Positions 7,704 through 16,074 of a stretch of DNA of 64,000 nucleotides are shown here, in pieces; the first letter of the stretch is position 1; each line of letters starts with the position of its first letter. Source of the DNA: Streptomyces sp. NRRL S-1022 (GTDB lineage Bacteria; Actinomycetota; Actinomycetes; Streptomycetales; Streptomycetaceae); assembly GCF_000720135.1 (NCBI RefSeq), contig NZ_JOIU01000022.1, positions 80,178-144,177 on the forward strand. The letters are read 5' to 3'. The notes under the pieces were generated by a model. That model saw only the letters and a list, made by a program, of their open reading frames with translations. It did no database searches and was not told the DNA's origin. The position numbers were made by a program, and so were the translations under genes.

Positions 7704-9029
7704 TTGCCGAGCAGCAACCCGTTCCGCCCCCTGCCGACCCCGCTCGCCCTGCTCCGCGACAGCGGCGCGAGCCGGCTCGGCTCCGTCCGCCGCGCCGGCG
7801 CCCGGTGGCGGCGCGGCCACCCGGCGCTGCCGAAACCGCCCGCCCCCGCCCGGTCCGCGCTTCCGCTGGCCACCGGCCGGAACCCCGCCGACACTGGACC
7901 CGTGCGCACTGTGAAGGCGGCCGCCACCGCACTCACCGCGGTCCTGGCCGCCGGCACCGCCTCCGTGGTCGCCGGCCGGCTCGCCAGCGACGCGGCACTG
8001 AAGGCACCGCCGGGCCGGCCCCTGCCCACCGAGCCCCGCCTCACCGTGCACCGCACGGCCGCCGGGCAGATCACGCTCACCCGCGACCTGGCCGCGCTGC
8101 GCCCCGGCACCTACGGTCTCGCCGGTGACGGCTCCCACGCGGTCGTCGGCCCCGTCCTGGAGGCGGCCGCGCACAGCGCCGACACCGTCGTACGCCGGCT
8201 GGAACGCGTCACCCACGGCACCCTCGCCCCCGGCGACACGGTGTGGCTCACCCCGAACGTGCACGTCGGCGACCCGCGCGCGGCCCTCGGCCTGGACCAC
8301 GAGGACGTCGGCGTGCCCGGGGCCCTCGGCACGCTGCCCGCCTGGTTCGTGCCGGGCGACCGGGAGACCTGGGTGATCGCGGTGCACGGCCTCGGCGCCA
8401 CCCGGGAGCAGGCCATGAACGTCATGGGCTTCCTGCACCGCCGCCGGCTGCCGGTCCTCGCCCTCGCCTACCGCGGCGACCCCGGCGCCCCGCGGTCACC
8501 GGACGGGCTCAACCACCTCGGCGAGACCGAGTGGCGGGACGTGGACGCGGCGGTCCGCTACGCCGTCGGCCGCGGCGCCCGCCGGGTCGTCCTGCTCGGC
8601 TGGTCCACGGGTGCCACGATGGCCCTGCGCGCCGCCGAGCACTCCACGGTCCGCGACCGCATCGCCGGGCTCGTCCTGGACTCGCCGGTGCTCAGCTGGG
8701 AGGCCACCCTGCGCGCCCTGGCCCGGGCCCGGCACACCCCGCAGCCGCTGCTGCCGCTCGCCGTGCGGGCCGCGCAGGGCCGGGCCGGGCTGCACGCCGA
8801 CCGGGTGGCCGAGATCGTCGACCCCGCCCGGCTCCGGGTGCCGACCCTGATCGTGCACGGCCCGCAGGACCAGGTCGCCCCCTGGGAGTTCTCCCGCCGG
8901 CTGGCCCGGCGCCGCGCCGACGTCGTCGCCCTGCACACCGTCGCGAAGGCCCCGCACGCGGCGATGTGGAACGCGGACCCGGCCGAGTACGAGGAGCGCC
9001 TGCGCCGTTTCCTGACCCCGCTGATGTGA
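7704..9029 (+). CDS. Alpha/beta hydrolase with N-terminal membrane anchor
   Basis: This is a serine hydrolase fold protein. The nucleophile elbow is GWSTG in LLGWSTGATMALRAAE. The acid residue is probably the Asp in VHGPQDQVAPWEF, and the catalytic His is in KAPHAAMWN. A hydrophobic helix (TALTAVLAAGTASVVAG) near residues 70-90 suggests anchoring. The TTG start at 7704 is chosen because GGAGGTGA lies 7 bases upstream. That site overlaps the stop of the aldolase gene, and codon bias continues up to this point. A GTG at 7902 would begin just before the hydrophobic helix and cannot be excluded. The substrate is unknown. Confidence 0.85.
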   Translation: MPSSNPFRPLPTPLALLRDSGASRLGSVRRAGARWRRGHPALPKPPAPARSALPLATGRNPADTGPVRTVKAAATALTAVLAAGTASVVAGRLASDAALKAPPGRPLPTEPRLTVHRTAAGQITLTRDLAALRPGTYGLAGDGSHAVVGPVLEAAAHSADTVVRRLERVTHGTLAPGDTVWLTPNVHVGDPRAALGLDHEDVGVPGALGTLPAWFVPGDRETWVIAVHGLGATREQAMNVMGFLHRRRLPVLALAYRGDPGAPRSPDGLNHLGETEWRDVDAAVRYAVGRGARRVVLLGWSTGATMALRAAEHSTVRDRIAGLVLDSPVLSWEATLRALARARHTPQPLLPLAVRAAQGRAGLHADRVAEIVDPARLRVPTLIVHGPQDQVAPWEFSRRLARRRADVVALHTVAKAPHAAMWNADPAEYEERLRRFLTPLM

Positions 9030-9211
9030 CCCGCGGACGCCGTCCGGGCGCCGGGCCCGCCGGTACCGGCGCGAAGCATTCCGTTTATAGCCGTACGGCT
9101 GGCTCGATCACGTCGCCGTGGCCCGTCCCGGACGCCGTGCCTTGGCCAGCCCCGTAGCCCGCGGTGACATTCCGTTTGGGTTTTCGGACCGTCAACCGGA
9201 AGACTGCACCC

Positions 9212-10630
9212 GTGACGTCCCGTATCCCGCGCGACTCCAGGCTTCGACTCGTCCGACCGCGACCCCTGGCCGCCGCCCCCAGAGCTGTGAACCAGCGGCG
9301 CCCACAGCGCCCCGCACCCCGGCCGCCGGAGGGCACACCCGCCCGCGCCGAACTGGCCGGAATGGCCCGCACCGGTCTGGCCGGCGCGGCCCGCGTCGCC
9401 CGCTGGGCCGACGCCGCACTCGGTCCCGGCCGCGCCGGCGCCACCACCGACGGCAAAGCCACCCTGTCCGACGCCACCGCGGAACGCGCCGCCGCCGAAC
9501 TGGGTCTGAGCGCCGCTCAGGTCCGCGCCGACTGGGACACCGCCCGCCTCGCCGGACTCGTCGAGGTGCACGGCGACAGCGCGCGCCCCGGCTGGCGGCT
9601 GCGCGCCTGGGACCGCGACGACAGCGCCGTCCTGCGCGGCTGGGTCGCCCTCTTCGACGCCTGGTCGCTCGCCTGCCCCGAACCCGGCGGGCACGAACCG
9701 GCCGCCGTCGCCGAGGTCGTCTCGGCCATGCCCCAGGTGCTCTCCTTCCTCCAGCTCTCCGCCGGCCCCGTCCCGGTCGAGCAGCTGCTCGACCTGCTCC
9801 AGCAGCGGGTCACCGAACTGCGCACCGAACGCTGCGAGGTCGCCTACGAGCCCGGCACCGGACAGCCCGCCGGCACCCCGCGCCCCGCGGACCCCGCGCC
9901 CGCCGGGGACGCCCCGCTCGCCCCGCTGCTCGACTGGGCGCTGCGCGCCCTCGCCTCCGTCGGCGCCCTCACCTACGGCGGCGGCCAGGCCACCCTCACC
10001 CCGCTCGGCAGCTGGGCGGTGTGGGTCAAGCTGGAGCAGATCTGCGTGGCCGCGCAGAGCCCCGCCGGCAACATCGAGCAGTCCGCCGAGGACATGCTCC
10101 GCGGCTGCGCCCAGCTCCGTCCCAACGCGGCCCGCGCCGAGTACCGCGCCTGGCTCGCCGCCCGCCCCGTCGGCAGCGCCGTCACCGAGCTGATCGGCGC
10201 CGCCCGCGGCGACGACGCCCTGCTGCGCGGCCTGGCCTTCGAGGCGCTGCGCGTCGTCGGCGCCCCCGCCGAGCCCGACGTACGGGCCGTGGTCGACGAG
10301 CCGGCCCTGCGGCCCTACGCGCTGCTGTGGCTCGCCGAGCACGACGGGATCGACCCGGAGGACGCCCACGAGGTGCTCACCCGCGAGGAGGCCACCTGGC
10401 TGTGGGTGGACACCGCCGCCGCCGTCGCCGACCACGGCGAGGCGCCGATGCTGGTCCGGCACCTGGAGTCCGCGGTGCAGCCCACCGTGCCCCAGCTGCT
10501 CGACGAGGTCCGCGCCGTCGGCCACCCGCGCACCGTGCAGGTCCTGGTCGCGCTCGCCGCCGCGCACCCCGACCCGGCCCTGGCCAAGGCCGTCCGCCGG
10601 GCCGCGTTCCAGGTGCACACCGGGGGATGA
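9212..10630 (+). CDS. Uncharacterised conserved protein (helical, wHTH-like N-terminal region)
   Basis: The protein has about 472 residues, is Ala-rich and mostly predicted helical, with no catalytic motif I can name. After a basic, low-complexity N-terminus (RIPRDSRLRLVRPRP...), residues about 80-130 (ATAERAAAELGLSAAQVR... then RLAGLVEVHGD) resemble a small winged-helix unit. The C-terminal third looks like HEAT-type helical repeats. I chose the GTG at 9212. A GTG at 9164 lies in A/T-richer promoter-like DNA, and another GTG at 9287 is possible. It stands alone between two unrelated units. Function unknown. Confidence 0.75.
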   Translation: MTSRIPRDSRLRLVRPRPLAAAPRAVNQRRPQRPAPRPPEGTPARAELAGMARTGLAGAARVARWADAALGPGRAGATTDGKATLSDATAERAAAELGLSAAQVRADWDTARLAGLVEVHGDSARPGWRLRAWDRDDSAVLRGWVALFDAWSLACPEPGGHEPAAVAEVVSAMPQVLSFLQLSAGPVPVEQLLDLLQQRVTELRTERCEVAYEPGTGQPAGTPRPADPAPAGDAPLAPLLDWALRALASVGALTYGGGQATLTPLGSWAVWVKLEQICVAAQSPAGNIEQSAEDMLRGCAQLRPNAARAEYRAWLAARPVGSAVTELIGAARGDDALLRGLAFEALRVVGAPAEPDVRAVVDEPALRPYALLWLAEHDGIDPEDAHEVLTREEATWLWVDTAAAVADHGEAPMLVRHLESAVQPTVPQLLDEVRAVGHPRTVQVLVALAAAHPDPALAKAVRRAAFQVHTGG

Positions 10631-10646
10631 GCGGCCGGGGAGCGGC

Positions 10647-11063
10647 TCAGCCGCCGGTCTCCGGGGCGTAGGTCCCGAAGCTCCAGACGTTCCCCTCGGC
10701 GTCCCGGGCCAGGTAGTCCCGCGAGCCGTAGTCCTGGTCCGTCGGGGGCATCAGGATCTCCACCCCGTGCTCCACGGCCCGCTGGTGGTGGGCGTCCACG
10801 TCGTCCACCACGACGTACACCCCGGCGGGCCCGGCGTCCTGCATCGCCGTGTCGAAGGGACCGCCGCGGCCCTTGGAGCCGAGCATCACCACGCCGCCGC
10901 CCTGGACCAGCTCGGCGTGCATCACCGTGCCGTCCTGCGTCTCGTACACCGACAGCTCGGTGAAGCCGAGGGCCTCGGTGAGCTGCCTGATCGCCGCCCT
11001 GGCGTCCGCGTAGAGCAGCGTGGGACAGATGCCCGGCCGTGCGCCGCCACCCGTGCCTGCCAT
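10647..11063 (-). CDS. VOC (glyoxalase/bleomycin-resistance-like) family protein
   Basis: This 138-residue protein has the paired beta-alpha-beta-beta-beta fold pattern of the VOC superfamily. Landmarks are PTLLYADARAAIRQLTEALGF, then MHAELVQGGGVVMLGSK, and the C-terminal VYVVVDDVDAHHQRA, DYGSRDYLARDAEGNVWSFG. The last segment is typical of PhnB/YdcJ-like members. The ATG at 11063 has AAGGAG 8 bases upstream. The substrate is unknown; a drug-binding or dioxygenase role cannot be decided from sequence. It converges on the gene ending at 10630. Confidence 0.85.
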   Translation of the reverse strand: MAGTGGGARPGICPTLLYADARAAIRQLTEALGFTELSVYETQDGTVMHAELVQGGGVVMLGSKGRGGPFDTAMQDAGPAGVYVVVDDVDAHHQRAVEHGVEILMPPTDQDYGSRDYLARDAEGNVWSFGTYAPETGG

Positions 11064-11276
11064 GCCGATCACTCCTTCGTGCACCGGTTGCGCCCCGCCC
11101 TCCGAGTCTGGCAGGCACCACCGACAGCGCCCGGCCCGGTGGCCCGCACCGCCCGCCGCCGAACGGGGGACTTCCGGGCCGCCGCCCGCCCGGCCGCCCC
11201 GCCCGCCCGGCCCCCGGTGACTACGCTCTGCGCCTGTTCCGGGACGGTGGATCCCAGTCGGTACCAAGGGGGCAAG

Positions 11277-11987
11277 GTGGCCTTTCCACCACACCGTCTC
11301 ACCGCCGTCCTCCTCACGGCCGCCGTCGCCCTCGGCGTGCTCTCCCTGGCCCGGCACGCGCGGCCCGCCCCCTACGGCGACCGGCTCCAGGCCGGCCGGT
11401 CCGGCGAGCCGCACCCGGGCACCCGGGCCTGGGCGGCGCGGGCGCACGACGGCGCGGTGGCCGGCTACGACAGCCGCACCGGGGCCCTGCGCTGGCGCTA
11501 CGCGCGCGCGGGCCACCGCCCCGTCTCCGTGCTCCCCGCGCGCGCGGAGGTGATCGCGCTCTGGGACGACGGACTGCTCACCGACACCGACGGCCGCTCC
11601 GTGCGCTGGCACCGGGCCCTGCCCGACGCGGCCGAGTGGCTTCCGGCCCAGGGCGGTACCGGCGTCCTGCGCCTCCTCGGCCGCGGCATCCTCGCGGTCG
11701 TCACCCCGCGCCGGGTCACCGCGTACCGCACCGCCGACGGCGATCTGCGCTGGGTGCTGCCCGCCCGGCCGGGCTGCGCGTTCCGGCCCGAGGGCGCCGT
11801 CCGGCGGGGCGCGGCCCTGCTCCTCGCCCAGCCGTGCGCGGACAGCGCCTGGACCGGGCAGCTCGTGGCCGTGGACGACCTGGGCCGGATCGCCCCCGGC
11901 CGCACCCCGCTGGGCAACGACCTGCCGGGCCCGCGCCCCGGCCCCGGACACCTGGACGCAGAAAATTCGCTTGCCCGGCCCCGTTAG
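11277..11987 (+). CDS. Membrane-anchored or exported protein with PQQ-type beta-propeller repeats
   Basis: The protein has 236 residues. The GTG start has AAGGGGG just upstream. Residues about 8-25 (TAVLLTAAVALGVLSLA) form a single hydrophobic anchor or uncleaved signal. The rest has propeller-like blades: GAVAGYDSRTGALRWRYA, VIALWDDGLLTDTDGRSVRW, and RVTAYRTADGDLRWVLPA, each with the W/G pattern of PQQ-like repeats. At this size it could form only part of a propeller. Its TAG stop coincides with the -10 element (TAGACT) of the next transcription unit. Confidence 0.75.
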   Translation: MAFPPHRLTAVLLTAAVALGVLSLARHARPAPYGDRLQAGRSGEPHPGTRAWAARAHDGAVAGYDSRTGALRWRYARAGHRPVSVLPARAEVIALWDDGLLTDTDGRSVRWHRALPDAAEWLPAQGGTGVLRLLGRGILAVVTPRRVTAYRTADGDLRWVLPARPGCAFRPEGAVRRGAALLLAQPCADSAWTGQLVAVDDLGRIAPGRTPLGNDLPGPRPGPGHLDAENSLARPR

Positions 11988-11990
11988 ACT
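11985..11990 (+). promoter_or_regulatory. -10 element (TAGACT) for a leaderless uORF ahead of the ABC-F gene
   Basis: TAGACT is a good match to the streptomycete HrdB -10 hexamer, and it ends 7 bases before the ATG at 11998. Transcription would therefore start at or within a base or two of that ATG, giving a leaderless message. The -35 region is not a good consensus, which is common in Streptomyces. Confidence 0.55.
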
Positions 11991-11997
11991 TGTTCCC

Positions 11998-12021
11998 ATG
12001 GCCATTCTCCTCGCGCATTAG
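11998..12021 (+). CDS. Leaderless 7-codon upstream ORF (MAILLAH)
   Basis: ATG to TAG encodes MAILLAH. It begins 7 bases after a TAGACT -10 element, so the transcript probably starts at this ATG. It ends 59 bases before the ABC-F start. The leader between them can fold into mutually exclusive hairpins: GGCGG at 12024 can pair with CCGCC at 12041 or with the CCCGCC at 12048. Small ORFs plus alternative hairpins are a known arrangement for ribosome-mediated attenuation of ABC-F resistance genes. The assignment here is inference. Confidence 0.5.
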   Translation: MAILLAH

Positions 12022-12080
12022 ACGGCGGGAACGTCCTCAGCCGCCCACCCGCCAATCCCTGTACGCCCTGGAGTCTGTCC

Positions 12081-13679
<1,599 letters not shown>

Positions 13680-14014
13680 TCGAAAATCTGATCCACTGAG
13701 TATGGATCATTCGGCCCATCGGTGATCCATCATCTGTGTGAGATCTCCTCGTATCGAGGTGTGTCGTACACGGATTTTCCGGCCGATCCCCCGATAGTCG
13801 GGGGATCGGCCGCTTTGCCTTCCTGACCTGGTACTTCGCGAATCCGCCCGCGCAGAGCCGTGGACCGCACCCCTCGGAATCTTCTATTCCGTTTGTGGGG
13901 ATCCGCTCCTGTCGTCACAACGATGTCTCACGGACCTTGCCGAATGGGTGGCCATCGCGCCCGGGAGGGGTGATCATGAGGAGACCAGAGCGCACTTCCC
14001 ATGAGGAGGCACGG
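13680..14014 (+). other. 335-bp intergenic region with eight GATC sites and a strong hairpin
   Basis: This A/T-richer gap contains eight GATC tetramers, starting at 13690, 13705, 13724, 13742, 13785, 13804, 13900 and 13972. That is several times more than expected at this base composition. The first two form an inverted repeat TGATCCA (13689-13695) and TGGATCA (13703-13709), and TGATCCA recurs at 13723. A terminator hairpin lies at 13781-13811. The next gene encodes a GATC-binding protein, so autoregulation is an obvious idea. No convincing coding frame is seen apart from short chance frames. Confidence 0.7.
13781..13811 (+). terminator. Perfect 14-bp hairpin terminator after the ABC-F gene
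   Basis: GGCCGATCCCCCGA (13781-13794) and its exact complement (13798-13811) are separated by the loop TAG, followed by GCTTTGCCTTCC. The stem is long and G+C-rich and lies 102 bases after the ABC-F stop. Both arms contain GATC. Confidence 0.75.
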
Positions 14015-14236
14015 GTGGCCGAGACTCTGAAGAAGGGCAGCCGGGTGACCGGCGCCGCGCGCGACAAGCTCGCGGCAGACCTGAAGAAGAAGTACGACTC
14101 CGGTGCGAGCATCCGGGCGCTGGCCGAGGAGACCGGCCGCTCGTATGGCTTCGTGCACCGGATGCTGAGCGAGTCGGGCGTCACGCTGCGTGGGCGTGGC
14201 GGAGCGACCCGCGGTAAGAAGGCCGCTTCGTCCTGA
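14015..14236 (+). CDS. gbn: GATC-binding nucleoid-associated protein Gbn (helix-turn-helix)
   Basis: This 73-residue basic protein starts VAETLKKGSRVTGAARDKLA and has a single helix-turn-helix (GASIRALAEETGRSYGFVHRMLSESG). It ends in a Lys/Arg-rich tail (RGRGGATRGKKAAS). The size (about 7.5 kDa) and sequence fit the actinobacterial small nucleoid-associated protein known as Gbn (SCO1839 in S. coelicolor), which binds GATC-containing sites genome-wide and affects development. The GTG start at 14015 is supported by GAGGAGG 5 bases upstream. Longer versions beginning at 13895 or 13977 lack this and exceed the family length. Its upstream region is unusually rich in GATC. Confidence 0.9.
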   Translation: MAETLKKGSRVTGAARDKLAADLKKKYDSGASIRALAEETGRSYGFVHRMLSESGVTLRGRGGATRGKKAASS

Positions 14237-14353
14237 GTCCGGGCGGCCCATCGGCTTCGATGGTGGCCACCCGGTCGGGGGACCGACCGGCCGGGTGGTT
14301 ACTGTGCAGTCACTTAGCTTTGCTCTGCTGACCGCACCCATCGGAGGCGCCCC

Positions 14354-15157
14354 ATGGCTTCGCCCGAGCAGGACCTCGCTCCCGCACTCGACAAGGACGG
14401 CGTACGGCTCACCGTCGACGACACGCTCGCCACGGTGACGCTGGCCAACCCGGCCAAGCTCAACGCGCAGAGCCCCGCCCTGTGGCGGGCGCTCGCCGAG
14501 GCCGGGCGGCTGCTGCCGGGCTCCGTTCGCGTCGTCGTGCTGCGTGGCGAGGGCAAGTCCTTCTCCGCCGGGCTGGACCGTCAGATGTTCACCCCGGAGG
14601 GGATCCCGGGCGAGCCGTCCTTCATCGAACTCGCGCGCCGTGACGACGCCGGGCTCGACGCGACCATCGCCGAATACCAGGAGGCGTTCACCTGGTGGCG
14701 GCGGACCGACATCGTGTCCATCGCCGCCGTCCAGGGGCATGCCATCGGGGCCGGCTTCCAGCTCGCGCTCGGCTGCGACCTGCGGGTCGTCGCCGACGAC
14801 GTGCAGTTCGCCATGCGCGAGACCAGCCTCGGCCTCGTACCCGACCTGACCGGCACGCACCCGCTGGTCGGACTCGTCGGATACGCCCGCGCGCTGGAGA
14901 TCTGCGCGACCGGGCGGTTCGTCGGGGCCGAGGAGGCGGTGTCGAGCGGACTGGCCAACCTCGCGGTGCCCGCGGCCGAACTGGACGGGGCGGTACGGGA
15001 CTTGGCGGCGGCGTTGCTGGCCGCGCCGCGCGACGCGGTCGTGGAGACCAAGGCGCTGCTCCGTGGTGCCGTGGACCGCACGTACGACGAGCAGCGCGCG
15101 GCCGAGCGCGCCGCGCAGGCCCGGCGGCTGCGGGACCTGGCCGGCCTCGGCGAATAG
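14354..15157 (+). CDS. Enoyl-CoA hydratase/isomerase family protein
   Basis: This 267-residue crotonase-fold protein probably acts on acyl-CoA substrates. The oxyanion-hole and active-site regions are visible as VLRGEGKSFSAGLDRQMF and VQGHAIGAGFQLALGCDLRV, followed by FAMRETSLGLVPDLTGTHPL. The glutamate in MRETSLG matches one catalytic Glu of hydratases. The second Glu is replaced within LVPDLTG, so hydratase, isomerase or another crotonase reaction is possible. It stands alone, with a short promoter-like gap (GTCACTTAGCTTTG) upstream. Confidence 0.9.
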   Translation: MASPEQDLAPALDKDGVRLTVDDTLATVTLANPAKLNAQSPALWRALAEAGRLLPGSVRVVVLRGEGKSFSAGLDRQMFTPEGIPGEPSFIELARRDDAGLDATIAEYQEAFTWWRRTDIVSIAAVQGHAIGAGFQLALGCDLRVVADDVQFAMRETSLGLVPDLTGTHPLVGLVGYARALEICATGRFVGAEEAVSSGLANLAVPAAELDGAVRDLAAALLAAPRDAVVETKALLRGAVDRTYDEQRAAERAAQARRLRDLAGLGE

Positions 15158-15313
15158 CCCGTACAGCCCCTGCCGTGACCCGGCGGGTCCGGCGTGGCGT
15201 CCCCGGCGTGGTGGCGTCCCCCGGCCCGGCGGGGCGCGTCGGCGTGCTCATGGTGTGTGCGTCCCCGGGGGCGGCACGGCAGCACGCCGACGCGACCGCG
15301 GTCCCGGCGGCCG

Positions 15314-16069
15314 TCAGAACCCGTGCCGGGTCCCGCCGTCCACCGGCACCATGACGCCCGTCACATAGGAAGCCGCGGGGGACAGCAGGAACGCCGCCAC
15401 CCGTCCGAACTCCTCGGGCGCCCCGTACCTCCGCAGCGGGATCCGGGACTCGTTCGCGGCCCGGGTGGCCTCCGGGTCCGCGGACCGCCCGTCCAGGTCG
15501 CGCATGCGGTCCGTGTCGATCCGCCCGGGCAGCAGCCCCACCACCCGGATCCCGCGCGGCCCCAGTTCGTCGGCGAGCGACTTGGCGAACCCGGCGAGTC
15601 CGGGCCGCAGCCCGTTGGAGATGGTCAGCCCCGGGATCGGCTCGTGCACCGACCCGGACAGCACGAACCCGATGGCACCGCCCTCGTCCAGCTCGGCCGC
15701 CGCCGTGCGGGCCAGCCGTACCGCGCCGAGGAACACCGATTCGAACGCGGCGCGCCACTGTTCGTCGGTGTTGTCCGCGACGAACCCCGGCGGCGGCCCG
15801 CCCACGCTCACCAGCACCCCGTGGAAGCCGCCGAAGTGCTCACGCGCGGCGGCGACCAGCCGCTCGGGGGCCGCCGCGTCGGCGTTGTCCACGGCCACGC
15901 CCACCGCGTCCGGGCCCAGTTCCGCGGCGGCGTCGGCGACCTGCTTCTCGTCCCGCCCGGTGATGACCACCTTCGCGCCGTCGGCGAGGAGCTGCCGCGC
16001 GGCGGCGTTGCCCAGCCCGCGGGTGGCTCCGGTGACGACGTACACCCGGTCCTTCAGTCCAAGATCCAT
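15314..16069 (-). CDS. SDR family protein with a degenerate catalytic Tyr/Lys motif
   Basis: This 251-residue Rossmann protein has the nucleotide-binding TGATRGLG near the N-terminus (residues about 13-20), and the NADP-type strand-end GRDEKQ. The usual NNAG is replaced by VSVGGPPPG. In normal members the catalytic motif is Y-x-x-x-K before the GFA(R/K)SLA helix. Here the aligned residues are S-N-G-L-R (in ISNGLRPGLAGFAKSLADELG). The catalytic Tyr and Lys are therefore absent, although Ser in VLSGSVHE is present. Either the enzyme uses other residues or it is a non-catalytic relative. It lies 5 bases after the GH15 gene, so the two probably form one operon. Confidence 0.88.
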   Translation of the reverse strand: MDLGLKDRVYVVTGATRGLGNAAARQLLADGAKVVITGRDEKQVADAAAELGPDAVGVAVDNADAAAPERLVAAAREHFGGFHGVLVSVGGPPPGFVADNTDEQWRAAFESVFLGAVRLARTAAAELDEGGAIGFVLSGSVHEPIPGLTISNGLRPGLAGFAKSLADELGPRGIRVVGLLPGRIDTDRMRDLDGRSADPEATRAANESRIPLRRYGAPEEFGRVAAFLLSPAASYVTGVMVPVDGGTRHGF

Positions 16070-16074
16070 GGGTC

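Noticed and set aside
9164..9211. Start of the unknown protein at 9164
   Set aside because: The 16 extra codons are in A/T-richer promoter-like DNA. The GTG at 9212 is better supported.
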